Shown here piece after piece: positions 16,004 through 24,072 of a stretch of 44,330 nt of DNA. Positions within the stretch are counted from its first letter, which is position 1. The number at the start of each line of letters is the position of its first letter. Below the pieces are notes generated by a model. The model searched no databases. It had not been told where the DNA came from and saw only the letters and a program-made list of their open reading frames with translations. The stretch is from Alphaproteobacteria bacterium (GTDB lineage: Bacteria > Pseudomonadota > Alphaproteobacteria > Bin95), in the NCBI GenBank assembly GCA_022822125.1, contig JAJECF010000175.1:1-44330 (forward strand), in the 5' to 3' direction. The translations under genes and the position numbers were made by a program.

Positions 16004-18387
16004 CCGATCTCATCGCGGACCGCTGGATCCTTGACCGCCCGAATTCCTATATCGGCCGGTCCGTCCCGCGCCCCAACGCGCCCCGCCTGACCGAAGGGCG
16101 CGGCGCCTTCGTGGACGATATCGAGCTCGGCAAGCGGGCGGGGCACGCAGCCTTCGTCCGCTCTCCCCATGGGCATGCCCGTATCCGGTCGATAGATGCG
16201 GATGCGGCCAAGGCGGCGCCGGGCGTGATCGCAGTCGTGACCGGGCGCGAACTCGCCGAGATACACGACCCCTGGGTGGGGGTTCTGACCCATCTCGAAG
16301 GCCTCAAATCCGCGCCGCAATATGCGCTGCCCCTGGAGACGGCGACCTGGCAGGGCGAGGCGGTTGTCGCAGTGGTCGCGGAGAGCCGCGCGAGGGCGGA
16401 GGATGCAGCCGCGCTCGTGAAGGTTGACTGGGCGCCGCTGCCCGCCGTCACCGATGCCGATGCCGCGCTCGACCCCGCCGCAACCGTCATCCACGAGAGC
16501 CTCGGCGACAACCTTGCCTGGCGGCGCAATGTGGATTTCGGCAATATCGAGGCGGCCTATGCGGAGGCCGACCATGTCATCGAGGAGACCTATGTCTTCG
16601 CCCGGCATACCGGCGTGTGCGTCGAGCCGCGCGCTATCCTCGCCGACTGGAATCCCGGCGAACGACAGCTCACCGTGTGGCACAACAACCAGTGCCCGCA
16701 TATGGTCCAGAACATCCTGGCGACGCATTTCCGCCTGGACGAGCACCGGGTCCGCGTGATCGCGCGCGATGTCGGCGGGTCTTTCGGGATCAAGGTCCAC
16801 ACCTATGCGGACGAGATCGCCACTGTCGGGCTTTCCATTCTGCTCAAGCGGCCGGTCAAGTTCGTGGCCGACAGGCTGGAGAGCTTCCTCTCCGATATCC
16901 ATGCGCGCGACCAGCGGGTCCGGGGGAAGATCGCGGTGAGGGAGGATGGCGCCATTCTCGCCTTCGAGATCGACGCGCTCAGCGGCATCGGTCCCTATTC
17001 GATGTATCCGCGCACGAGCGGCATCGAGGCGAACCAGATCGTGAACCTGATGGGCGGCCCCTATGCGTTCGACCACTACCGCGCGCAGGCGACCGTCGTC
17101 TTCCAGAACAAGAACATGATGTGCCAGTACCGCGCCGTCGGACACCCGGTCAAATGCGCGGTGACCGAGGGACTCGTGGATGCGGCGGCGCGCGCGACCG
17201 GCCTCGACCCGGCGGAGATTCGCAGGCGGAACCTCCGCGCCGACGACTCCTATCCCTGCCGCTCGGCGCAGGGTCTTCCGTTCGAGAACCTCTCGCACCA
17301 GGAAAGCCTCGCCAAGCTCCTCGATGCAATGGACTACGACGCCCTCAAGGCGGAGCGTGACGCCTTTCGCAGGCAAGGCGTCTATCGCGGCATCGGGCTT
17401 GCGAGTTTCATCGAGGTGACCAACCCTTCCGCCATGTTCTACGGCGTGGGCGGGGCGCGCATATCCGCCCAGGACGGCGCGACCATGCGCCTCGACGCCA
17501 GGGGCAATGTCTTCGTTGCGACGGGTGCGACCGAGCAGGGCCAGGGCATGGAGGCCGTCATCTCGCAGGTGGCGGCGACGGCCGTTGGCGTGCCCCCCGA
17601 ACGGCTCAAGATCATGACCGGCGACACCGAGCACACGCCCTATGGCGGCGGCACATGGGCCTCGCGCGCGGCCGGAATCGGCGGCGAGGCGGTGGCCCAG
17701 GCGGGCCGCGCGCTCAGGCGGCAGATCCTGCGTGCGGCGGCGGTCATGCTCCAGGAGGAGGCGGACAATCTCGACATCCGGGACGGGGTTGTGGTGGACA
17801 GGGCGACCGGCGCGGAGCGCATCGGCCTCGATGAGGTCGGGCGCATCTGCTACTACCGGCCCGACACCCTGCCGGATGGCTTCCAGTCCGAGCTTGTGGC
17901 GACCCGGCATTATGTGCCGCGCAAATACCCCTTCGCCTTCACCAACGGCGCGCAGGCCTCATATCTCGAGGTCGATATCGAGACCGGTTTCATATCTCTG
18001 CTGGACCACTGGTGCATCGAGGATTGCGGCACGGTCATCAATCCGCTGCTGGTGGACGAGCAGATCCGGGGCGGCATCGTGCAGGGGCTCGGCGCCGCGC
18101 TCTGGGAGCAGTGCATTTATGACCGCGAGGGGCAGATGCTGAACGCCAATATGGCCGATTACCTGGTGCCGATGGCGGCGGAGCTGCCGGACATGCGCTG
18201 CGGCCATGTGGTCTCGCCGACATTCGAGTCCGATCTCGGCGCCAAGGGCGTGGGCGAGGCGGGCACCTGCGGCGCGCCGGCCGCGGTGATGAATGCGCTC
18301 AATGATGCGCTCTCACCCCTCGGCGCGCGGCTCACCGACATGCCCTTCACGCCGCAGAAGATATTGCGCGCGCTCGGAAAAATCTGA
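16000..18387 (+). CDS. Molybdopterin-binding large subunit of a molybdenum hydroxylase (CoxL/XdhA-like)
   Basis: The 795-aa catalytic subunit binds the molybdenum cofactor. The N-terminal a/b hammerhead domain runs from YIGRSVPRPNAPRLTEGRGAFVDD; cofactor-domain motifs include GGSFGIK and GATEQGQG, and the catalytic Glu is E753 in GVGEAGT. The active-site loop reads CQYRAVGHP (375-383). True aerobic CO dehydrogenase has AYRCSFR with a Cu-binding Cys; that is absent, so this is not a CO oxidiser but a hydroxylase of an N-heterocycle, aldehyde or similar. The gene overlaps the small subunit by four bases and converges on the cupin gene ten bases downstream. Confidence 0.93.
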   Translation: MTDLIADRWILDRPNSYIGRSVPRPNAPRLTEGRGAFVDDIELGKRAGHAAFVRSPHGHARIRSIDADAAKAAPGVIAVVTGRELAEIHDPWVGVLTHLEGLKSAPQYALPLETATWQGEAVVAVVAESRARAEDAAALVKVDWAPLPAVTDADAALDPAATVIHESLGDNLAWRRNVDFGNIEAAYAEADHVIEETYVFARHTGVCVEPRAILADWNPGERQLTVWHNNQCPHMVQNILATHFRLDEHRVRVIARDVGGSFGIKVHTYADEIATVGLSILLKRPVKFVADRLESFLSDIHARDQRVRGKIAVREDGAILAFEIDALSGIGPYSMYPRTSGIEANQIVNLMGGPYAFDHYRAQATVVFQNKNMMCQYRAVGHPVKCAVTEGLVDAAARATGLDPAEIRRRNLRADDSYPCRSAQGLPFENLSHQESLAKLLDAMDYDALKAERDAFRRQGVYRGIGLASFIEVTNPSAMFYGVGGARISAQDGATMRLDARGNVFVATGATEQGQGMEAVISQVAATAVGVPPERLKIMTGDTEHTPYGGGTWASRAAGIGGEAVAQAGRALRRQILRAAAVMLQEEADNLDIRDGVVVDRATGAERIGLDEVGRICYYRPDTLPDGFQSELVATRHYVPRKYPFAFTNGAQASYLEVDIETGFISLLDHWCIEDCGTVINPLLVDEQIRGGIVQGLGAALWEQCIYDREGQMLNANMADYLVPMAAELPDMRCGHVVSPTFESDLGAKGVGEAGTCGAPAAVMNALNDALSPLGARLTDMPFTPQKILRALGKI

Positions 18388-18397
18388 ACCGGGCGCG

Positions 18398-18931
18398 CTA
18401 CTCCGCCAGCTCGACGACATTGCCGGCTTCGTCGCGGCCGAGGCCGGTTTCCTGCGCACGCGCCAGCACCGACTTCGCCCAGCCGACCTTGCCCGCATCC
18501 GTGCCGCCGAGAATGGCCATCAGATAGGCATGGCCCTCGCCGACATTGCGGAAGCCGCGCATGACGCCGACCGGCACCGATACGCAATCGAATGTATCGA
18601 GGATGACCTCGTTCTCGCCTTCATCGCCCCAATAGACCGACCAGCGGCCGGTGAGCGGGATGAATACCTCGACCGTGCTGTGCGAATGGAGCGCCGCGCC
18701 CTTGCCGGACTCGGCGCCGATATAGGTGATGTTGAAGCCCTCGACCGCGGTGATGGCGGGCTTCAGCTCCGGGTCTTCCGTGACCCCCTGCCCGATGACA
18801 TTGTAGATGTCGCGCACATGCTCCGGGATGCGCGTGTCCACGAACGCCTGCCGGGAGGGCCGCAGCGCCCCGAACCGCGCCGTCCGTTCCTGCATCAGCT
18901 CCTTGCTGACCGTTACGCCTGTCTTGCTCAT
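18398..18931 (-). CDS. Cupin-domain protein
   Basis: The 177-aa protein has one cupin barrel: motif 1 is ALHSHSTVEVFIPLTGRW with metal ligands H82, H84 and E88; motif 2 is DCVSVPVGVMRGFRNVG, where the usual His before the Asn is missing, so the metal site may be three-coordinate. Cupins of this kind sit in catabolic clusters as dioxygenases, isomerases or ligand sensors; the role here is unknown. It is the last gene of a minus-strand operon after the third luciferase-like gene and yghU copy 2, 24 bases behind the latter. Confidence 0.8.
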   Translation of the reverse strand: MSKTGVTVSKELMQERTARFGALRPSRQAFVDTRIPEHVRDIYNVIGQGVTEDPELKPAITAVEGFNITYIGAESGKGAALHSHSTVEVFIPLTGRWSVYWGDEGENEVILDTFDCVSVPVGVMRGFRNVGEGHAYLMAILGGTDAGKVGWAKSVLARAQETGLGRDEAGNVVELAE

Positions 18932-18955
18932 CGCGCGTCCTCCCGGCTTGCGGGC

Positions 18956-19831
18956 CTATCCGGCCGCTTCAATCTTGTCCTGTGTGCGGCGCTCGAAATC
19001 GGAGGCGTCGTGGCGCTCATGGAGCTGGTCTTCGAGCGGCCCCCTGATCCGGTTGACCTTCCGCCCCCGGATAACGGCGCCGCGCGCCGCAATCTCGTCG
19101 TACCAGCGCACGACATTCCGGTAGTCCTGCACGGCCAGGAACTCGGCGGCGCCATAGAGCGCGTCCGTCGTCAGCACGCCGTACCAGGGCCAGATCGCCA
19201 TGTCGGCGATGGTGTAGTCACCGCCCGCCACATAGCGCGTCTCGGCGAGCCGCCGGTCGAGCACGTCGAGCTGGCGCTTCACTTCCATGGTGTAGCGGTC
19301 GATCGGGTATTGAAATTTCTTGGGCGCATAGGCGTAAAAATGCCCGAAGCCGCCGCCGAGATAGGGCGCGGACCCCATCTGCCAGAACAGCCAGGAGAGG
19401 CATTCCGCCCGCGCCGAGGGGTCCTCCGGGATGAAGGCGCCGAACTTCTCCGCCAGATAAAGCAGGATCGCGCCCGACTCGAACACGCGCGTCGGCTCGG
19501 GCGTGGAATGGTCCACCAGGGCCGGGATTTTCGAATTCGGGTTGATCGCCACGAAACCGGAGCCGAACTGCTCGCCGTCGCCGATCCTGATGACATAAGC
19601 GTCATATTCCGCGCCGCTATGGCCTGCCGTCAGCAGCTCCTCCAGCATCATTGTCACCTTCACGCCGTTGGGCGTGGCCAGCGAGTAGAGCTGCAGCGGA
19701 TGCCTGCCGCGCGGCAGCTCCTGCTCATGCGTGGCGCCGGCGACAGGGCGGTTGATCGAGGCGAAGCGGCCGCCGCTCTCCTGCTCCCAGGTCCAGACTT
19801 TCGGCGGTTCGTAGGCGGAGGCGTCGGTCAT
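18956..19831 (-). CDS. yghU: YghU-type glutathione S-transferase family disulfide-bond oxidoreductase, copy 2
   Basis: The 291-aa product is the same length as copy 1 and differs from it at 15 residues by my alignment, for example D36E, K43R and the loop SKQQY to KKFQY. All YghU motifs are kept: NPNSKIPAL, FESGAILLYLAEKFG, GGGFGHFY and YTIADMAIWPWYG. The SD GAAGGACGACGAC is identical to that of copy 1, and a 31-base block upstream is 29/31 identical. The copies face each other in inverted orientation about 17 kb apart, with the whole liv/Cox cluster between them. Homology stops at the stop codon. Here the gene is the middle member of an operon with a luciferase-like gene and a cupin. Confidence 0.93.
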   Translation of the reverse strand: MTDASAYEPPKVWTWEQESGGRFASINRPVAGATHEQELPRGRHPLQLYSLATPNGVKVTMMLEELLTAGHSGAEYDAYVIRIGDGEQFGSGFVAINPNSKIPALVDHSTPEPTRVFESGAILLYLAEKFGAFIPEDPSARAECLSWLFWQMGSAPYLGGGFGHFYAYAPKKFQYPIDRYTMEVKRQLDVLDRRLAETRYVAGGDYTIADMAIWPWYGVLTTDALYGAAEFLAVQDYRNVVRWYDEIAARGAVIRGRKVNRIRGPLEDQLHERHDASDFERRTQDKIEAAG

Positions 19832-19885
19832 GTCGTCGTCCTTCGAGGGGGTATCAGGCATGCAGGGGATATCCGGGGCCGATCC

Positions 19886-19916
19886 TTTACCACCCCCGGA
19901 GGCGGATTGCATGCGC
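19886..19916 (-). promoter_or_regulatory. Conserved block upstream of yghU copy 2
   Basis: This is the counterpart of 706-736, identical at 29 of 31 positions on the minus strand. It lies between the luciferase-like stop and yghU copy 2, so yghU may have its own promoter or operator inside the operon. Confidence 0.45.
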
Positions 19917-19931
19917 CCCGGTTCCGCCGCC

Positions 19932-20879
19932 TCAATCGGCATAGTCGTCCATCACTTCCTCGACGAAGCGCTCCACCGTCGCCATCGCCGTATCGACGGT
20001 CGGCTCGTGAATGCGGCCGGGGATCGTGTACCAGGGATTGAGGATGATGTGCTCCAGGCCCATGTCGCGCGCCATGTCGAGCTTGCGGCATATGTCGTTC
20101 CGGCTGCCGGTGAAGGCGTAGCCGTCGCCGAGGAAGTCCGTCGCGTCGATGTCGAAGGCGAGCGTTGCGTGCAGCGAGCGCGCGATGCCGGCAGGGTCCC
20201 GGCCCGCCTCCTCCGCCATGCGGTCGAGCAGCCTCAGCCGGCGGCGGAGGTCGTCCACGGTCCATTGCACGGAGCCCGGGCGCCGCGCCGAGGTGATCGG
20301 GTGCCAGCCGTCTCCGTATTGCACGACCCGACGGAGCGCGCGCTCATTGTTGCCGCCGATCCAGATCGGCGGGCGCGGCTTCTGCGCAGGCGGCGGGTCG
20401 AAGGCGAAATCGCCGAATTCGTAGAATTCGCCCCGGAAGTCGTTCGGGCCCTCCGACCACAGCCGGTCCATGATCCGCAGCATCTCGTCCGCCCGGGCGC
20501 CCCGGCGGGCGAAGGGCACGCCCAGCGCCTCGTATTCCTCCCGGATCCAGCCAAAGGCGACGCCGAAGATCGTGCGCCCGCCGGAGAGGTCGTCCACGCT
20601 CGCCATTTCCTTGGCCAGGGTCACGGGATGGCGGTAGGGCAGCACGATGACCGTCGTGCCGAGTTTCACCCGGTTGGTGATGCCGGCGAGGAAGCCGAGC
20701 GTCGCGAACAGGCCGTACACCCTGTCCGAGAAGCGTTCGACGAAGGGGCGGGGAATGATGATGTGGTCGATGGCCCAGATGGAGTCGAAGCCCGCCTCTT
20801 CCGCCGCCCGGGCCATGCGCTCCAGACTCGCCCGGTTGGCGAAGGCGCCATGCTGCGGCATTACCAGTCCGAATTTCAT
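19932..20879 (-). CDS. Luciferase-like (LLM class) oxidoreductase, F420-dependent-type subgroup
   Basis: The 315-aa protein starts MKFGLVMPQHGAFANRASLERMARAAEEAGFDSIWAIDHIIIP, a pattern of the LLM subgroup often annotated as F420-dependent. It continues NRVKLGTTVIVLPYRHPVTLAKEMASVDDLSGGRTIFGVAFGWIREEYEALGVPF and RPPIWIGGNNERALRR, the cofactor-phosphate motif. FMN use cannot be ruled out. GGGAGG precedes the ATG by seven bases. It begins the operon with yghU copy 2 and the cupin and is preceded by two CATGACA repeat pairs. Confidence 0.85.
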   Translation of the reverse strand: MKFGLVMPQHGAFANRASLERMARAAEEAGFDSIWAIDHIIIPRPFVERFSDRVYGLFATLGFLAGITNRVKLGTTVIVLPYRHPVTLAKEMASVDDLSGGRTIFGVAFGWIREEYEALGVPFARRGARADEMLRIMDRLWSEGPNDFRGEFYEFGDFAFDPPPAQKPRPPIWIGGNNERALRRVVQYGDGWHPITSARRPGSVQWTVDDLRRRLRLLDRMAEEAGRDPAGIARSLHATLAFDIDATDFLGDGYAFTGSRNDICRKLDMARDMGLEHIILNPWYTIPGRIHEPTVDTAMATVERFVEEVMDDYAD

Positions 20880-20958
20880 CCTGCATCCTCCCTCGACTTC
20901 ATGCGCCGCGGGCGCCAGGTCGCGACACCGCGCGACGCTGTCCGCTCCACCGGCGAAG

Positions 20959-20975
20959 TGTCATGAATTGTCATG
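20959..20975 (-). repeat. CATGACA direct repeat pair, 10-base period
   Basis: The plus strand reads TGTCATG, AAT, TGTCATG. Read toward the minus-strand luciferase-like/yghU operon it is CATGACANNNCATGACA, the same unit and direction as the array upstream of yghU copy 1. It lies 80 bases upstream of the operon start codon, a normal operator position. Confidence 0.7.
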
Positions 20976-21029
20976 TTGCGGTCTCCGCTCCGTTCGTTCG
21001 TGGTGCCTCCTTCGATACGCGGCTGACGC

Positions 21030-21145
21030 CGCTACTCAGGATGAGGATGGCAGGGCGGCGCGGCTGTTGCCTGGAAGGGGAAGCTTCCCCCTTCATCCTG
21101 AGCGGCGCCAGCGAGCGCTTCCCCCCGCCCTTGTCCTGAGTAGCG
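21030..21145. repeat. Palindromic intergenic repeat (REP-like)
   Basis: CGCTACTCAGGA (21030-21041) returns as its perfect reverse complement at 21134-21145. CTCAGGATG (21035-21043) also pairs with 21094-21102, and between them lies the perfect palindrome GGGGAAGCTTCCCC. Just to the right comes TCCTGAGCCTGCCGAAGGG, a wording widely seen in mobile intergenic palindromes of alphaproteobacteria. The block could form alternative cruciforms or act as a bidirectional mRNA end. Confidence 0.6.
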
Positions 21146-21230
21146 ACCGCGTCAGCAGCCTGTCCTGAGCCTGCCGAAGGGGGCGCGCATCGAAAGAGCC
21201 TGACGGGCGGCCGTGAGACCCCTGCGGGAA

Positions 21231-21247
21231 TGTCATGTTTTGTCATG
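21231..21247 (-). repeat. CATGACA direct repeat pair, 10-base period (second in this gap)
   Basis: The plus strand reads TGTCATG, TTT, TGTCATG. It has the same unit, period and orientation as the pair at 20959-20975, 272 bases away. It is about 190 bases upstream of the plus-strand SDR gene, so one regulator could act on both divergent operons, possibly by looping. Confidence 0.7.
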
Positions 21248-21295
21248 GTCCCTTGCCTGTCGGGGCCGCGCCGGTTCCCGCTCCTCGATGCAAAA

Positions 21296-21315
21296 GGGCG
21301 GCCCGAGAGCCGCCC
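21296..21315 (-). terminator. Hairpin with T-run on the minus strand
   Basis: GGGCGGC (21296-21302) pairs perfectly with 21309-21315 around CCGAGA. AAAA precedes it on the plus strand, so on the minus strand the stem is followed by TTTT, as in an intrinsic terminator. No minus-strand gene is seen directly upstream, so it may insulate against antisense transcription or be an attenuator fold. Confidence 0.4.
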
Positions 21316-21435
21316 GCTGATGACATCTTACCACGCTATTGCGGAGCTCAGGCGGCGCGCGCTGCCCGGACAGGCTCGACGCGGGGATTCGAGAGGTTAG
21401 AGTGGCGGCGGATTCTTGAGAGAGGGAGACAGGGG

Positions 21436-22194
21436 ATGGGCGGACGGCTCGAGGGCAGGACCGCGCTGGTGACAGGCGCCGGCTCCGGCATCGGCCGCGC
21501 CACGGCGCTGCTGCTGGCGCAGGAGGGCGCGCATGTCGTCGCGACGGACATCGACGCGGCGGCTGCGGAGGAAACCGCGGCGGGCGCCGAAGGGTCGATC
21601 GCCGCGCTCGCCCACGACGTGACCGACGCCGGCGGTTGGGAGCGCGCTGTTGCGGCCGCCGCCGGGGTGAATGGCGGGCTCTCCGTCCTGGTCAACAATG
21701 CCGGCATCGCGCCCAAGGCGACCATCGAGCAGGAGACGCTGGAAGGCTGGCGGCGGGTCCATGAGGTCTGCCTGGACAGCGTCTATCTCGGCTGCCATGC
21801 GGCGCTGCCGGCCATGGCGGCGGGCGGCGGCGGCTCCATCGTCAATATCTCCTCTGTGGCCGCGCTCCGGGGCGTGGCGGTCTATGCGGCCTATTGCTCG
21901 GCCAAGGCGGGCGTCCACATGGTCACCAAGACGATAGCGCTGCATTGCGGTCGGCGCGGCTACAATATCCGGGCCAACTCGGTGCATCCGGGGCCCATCG
22001 ACACGCCGATCCTCGACCCTGACCGCGAGCGCTTCGGCCAGCGCGCCATCGACGCCCGCGCCGAGGCGATCCCGCTCGGCCGCATCGGCCGGCCGGAGGA
22101 GGTGGCGCAATGCGTGGCCTTCCTCGCGTCGGACGACTCCAGCTTCGTCAACGGCACCGAACTCGTCGTGGACGGCGGCTTCTGCGCGAAATAG
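21436..22194 (+). CDS. Short-chain dehydrogenase/reductase (SDR)
   Basis: The 252-aa classical SDR has the NAD(P) motif TGAGSGIG (near residues 13-20), DID after the second strand (an Asp favouring NAD+), NNAG, catalytic Ser in NISSV, and YCSAK (YxxxK). The C-terminus NGTELVVDGGFCAK is typical. The ATG at 21436 follows GAGACAGGGG; upstream in-frame codons have no SD. Substrate unknown. Its stop TAG is part of the SD (TAGGAGG) of the next gene, an Mrr-type endonuclease, so the two are tightly joined although unrelated in function. Confidence 0.9.
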   Translation: MGGRLEGRTALVTGAGSGIGRATALLLAQEGAHVVATDIDAAAAEETAAGAEGSIAALAHDVTDAGGWERAVAAAAGVNGGLSVLVNNAGIAPKATIEQETLEGWRRVHEVCLDSVYLGCHAALPAMAAGGGGSIVNISSVAALRGVAVYAAYCSAKAGVHMVTKTIALHCGRRGYNIRANSVHPGPIDTPILDPDRERFGQRAIDARAEAIPLGRIGRPEEVAQCVAFLASDDSSFVNGTELVVDGGFCAK

Positions 22195-22203
22195 GAGGCC
22201 GAT

Positions 22204-23241
22204 ATGACACGCCTCTGGCTGGTTCGGTTGGGAAAGAACGGCGAATACGAACAGCAGGCTCTGGAAGATGGGTTGTTACGAATCGGCTTCGGCGTTGAGG
22301 ACGATATTGAGGGGTTAGACCGGGCAAAGCTTATAGCCCTAATGGAGGAGTTGCACCCGGACGCCAAGCCAGCGAAGCGACGCAATTTCGCAAGCCAAAT
22401 CAATCAGTTCACAAATGTAGCCTCGACGGGCGATCTGATTGTTTGTCCGCTGAAGACAAACTCGACCATAGCAATCGGTCAGTTTTCCGGGCCCTATCGG
22501 CCGGGGTCTGATGGCGGAATCTTGAGGCCGGTTGCTTGGCTTCGAACCGACCTCAATCGGGACGCCTTCAAGCAGGATTTGCGTTATAGCCTCGGCGCAA
22601 TCATGACTGTCTGCGAAATCTCACGGAACGATGCCGTCCGCCGAGTGAAACGACTGATCAAAACAGGATTCGATCCGGGCGACAGTCTGGCTCAAGAGAA
22701 ACCAGGCCAGCCGGCAGCAGATTTACCGGATAACGAAATTGAAGCTCCGGTCAACCTACATGATCTTGCCCGAGACCAAATCGAGCGACAAATCGCGTCA
22801 GGATTTTCTGGGCACGACTTCACCTGTCTGGTCGCGGCAGTATTGGAGGCGCAGGGATATCGGACGCGGGTCTCACCGCCCGGAAAAGACAGGGGCGTGG
22901 ACATTGTTGCCGGCAGCGGCCGGCTGGGGCTGGAGAGCCCAAGGGTCACGGTTCAGGTGAAGTCAGGCAAGCAAATCGTCGATCAACCGGTGCTCCAAGC
23001 GTTGATTGGTAGTGTGCAGGATACGCAGGCTGATCACGGGCTGATTGTCAGTTGGGGCGGTTTCACGAAAGACGTCGAAAGTCGCCGCAATGAACTCTTC
23101 TTTCGTGTGCGTTTATGGAGCCGGCAAGAGCTTGTGGAGAACTTACTGGCCGTCTACGACGACTTACCCGAAGAGATAAGCACCAAACTGCCGTTACAGC
23201 GTATCTGGACGCTCGTTCCGGAGGATGAGACCAGCGGCTGA
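22204..23241 (+). CDS. Mrr-family (type IV-like) restriction endonuclease with N-terminal reader-like domain
   Basis: In the 345-aa protein, residues about 1-115 (LWLVRLGKNGEYEQQALEDGLLRIGFG ... ASQINQF ... GDLIVCPLKTNSTIAIGQFSGPY) resemble the PUA/EVE-like N-terminal domain of one class of Mrr enzymes, thought to sense modified bases. Residues about 190-330 are the Mrr catalytic domain of the PD-(D/E)XK fold: FSGHDFTCLVAAVLEAQGY, then GVDI with D233 and QVK (251-253) as catalytic residues, then HGLIVSWGGFT. Such enzymes cut modified foreign DNA. The gene is GC-poor (two sampled 60-base lines count 55% and 52%, against 78% for a line of the preceding SDR), which suggests transfer. It is set between two SDR genes with no sign of transposase. 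Confidence 0.85.
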   Translation: MTRLWLVRLGKNGEYEQQALEDGLLRIGFGVEDDIEGLDRAKLIALMEELHPDAKPAKRRNFASQINQFTNVASTGDLIVCPLKTNSTIAIGQFSGPYRPGSDGGILRPVAWLRTDLNRDAFKQDLRYSLGAIMTVCEISRNDAVRRVKRLIKTGFDPGDSLAQEKPGQPAADLPDNEIEAPVNLHDLARDQIERQIASGFSGHDFTCLVAAVLEAQGYRTRVSPPGKDRGVDIVAGSGRLGLESPRVTVQVKSGKQIVDQPVLQALIGSVQDTQADHGLIVSWGGFTKDVESRRNELFFRVRLWSRQELVENLLAVYDDLPEEISTKLPLQRIWTLVPEDETSG

Positions 23242-23285
23242 CAATGGCCGATGGCCGCGATGTACGGACAAGGGAGACAACCTGA

Positions 23286-24062
23286 ATGACCGGACGGATC
23301 GAAGGCAAGATTGCGCTGATTACGGGCGGCGCCTCGGGGCTGGGAGCGGCGACGGCGACCATGTTCCTCCGCGAGGGCGCGCAAGTTGCGATTACCGATA
23401 TCGACGAGGCGAAAGGCGCGGCGCTCGCGGCGGAATTGGGGCCGGACGCGGCCTTCATCCGCCACGATGTGACCGACGAGGCGGCCTGGGAGGCGGCGGT
23501 CGCCGAGACGGTGGAGCGCTTCGGCGGCTTGAACATCCTGGTGCAGAGCGCCGGCATCGGCCTCACCAAGCCGGTGACCGAGATCGAGCTGGAGGAATGG
23601 CGGCTGGTGCATGCCATAGACCTCGACGGCGTGTTCCTCGGCTGCAAGCACGCGATTCCCGCCATCGCCGCCCATTGCCGGGAGACGGAGGGCGCGGGCG
23701 CTATCGTCAACATCTCCTCGATCGCCGGCGTCATCGCCGGGCACAACATGGCCGCCTACAACTCCGCCAAGGCAGGCGTGCGCCACCTCTCCAAGTCGGT
23801 TGCGCTGCATTGCGCCCGGCAGGGCCTGCCGATCCGCTGCAACTCCGTGCATCCGACTTTCATCGATACGCCGATCCTCGACCGCTACAAGGAGCAATTC
23901 GGCGCGGAAGAGGCGCTGCGCAAGCTCGCCCGGCAGGTGCCCATCGGGCGGGTCGGGCAGGCGGAGGAGGTCGCCTTGGCCATCCTCTACCTCGCCTCCG
24001 ACGAAAGCAGCTTCACCACGGGCTCGGAGCTTTTCGTGGACGGCGGCATCGCCGCGATGTGA
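23286..24062 (+). CDS. Short-chain dehydrogenase/reductase (SDR)
   Basis: The 258-aa classical SDR has TGGASGLG (12-19 region), DID after strand 2 (NAD-type), QSAG in place of NNAG, catalytic Ser in NISSI, and YNSAK (YxxxK). HPTFIDTPIL and GSELFVDGGIAAM at the end resemble 7-alpha-hydroxysteroid or cyclohexanol dehydrogenase-type SDRs. AGGGAGA precedes the ATG. It is related to, but not a recent copy of, the SDR at 21436; the two likely belonged to one operon before the endonuclease gene came between them. Confidence 0.9.
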   Translation: MTGRIEGKIALITGGASGLGAATATMFLREGAQVAITDIDEAKGAALAAELGPDAAFIRHDVTDEAAWEAAVAETVERFGGLNILVQSAGIGLTKPVTEIELEEWRLVHAIDLDGVFLGCKHAIPAIAAHCRETEGAGAIVNISSIAGVIAGHNMAAYNSAKAGVRHLSKSVALHCARQGLPIRCNSVHPTFIDTPILDRYKEQFGAEEALRKLARQVPIGRVGQAEEVALAILYLASDESSFTTGSELFVDGGIAAM

Positions 24063-24072
24063 GGAGACGGCA

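Larger units (their letters stand above)
20880..21435. other. 556-base gene-free stretch between divergent operons
   Basis: No convincing ORF is present. The stretch holds two CATGACA repeat pairs (20959-20975, 21231-21247), a 12-bp inverted repeat (21030-21041 with 21134-21145), a GGGGAAGCTTCCCC palindrome (21077-21090), and a 7-bp hairpin (21296-21315). Promoters of both flanking operons must lie here; a -10-like TTAGAG sits at about 21398. Confidence 0.6.

Noticed and set aside
16000..18387. Aerobic carbon monoxide dehydrogenase large subunit
   Set aside because: The loop reads CQYRAVGHP instead of AYRCSFR, so the Cu-binding Cys is missing. Only the architecture is shared.
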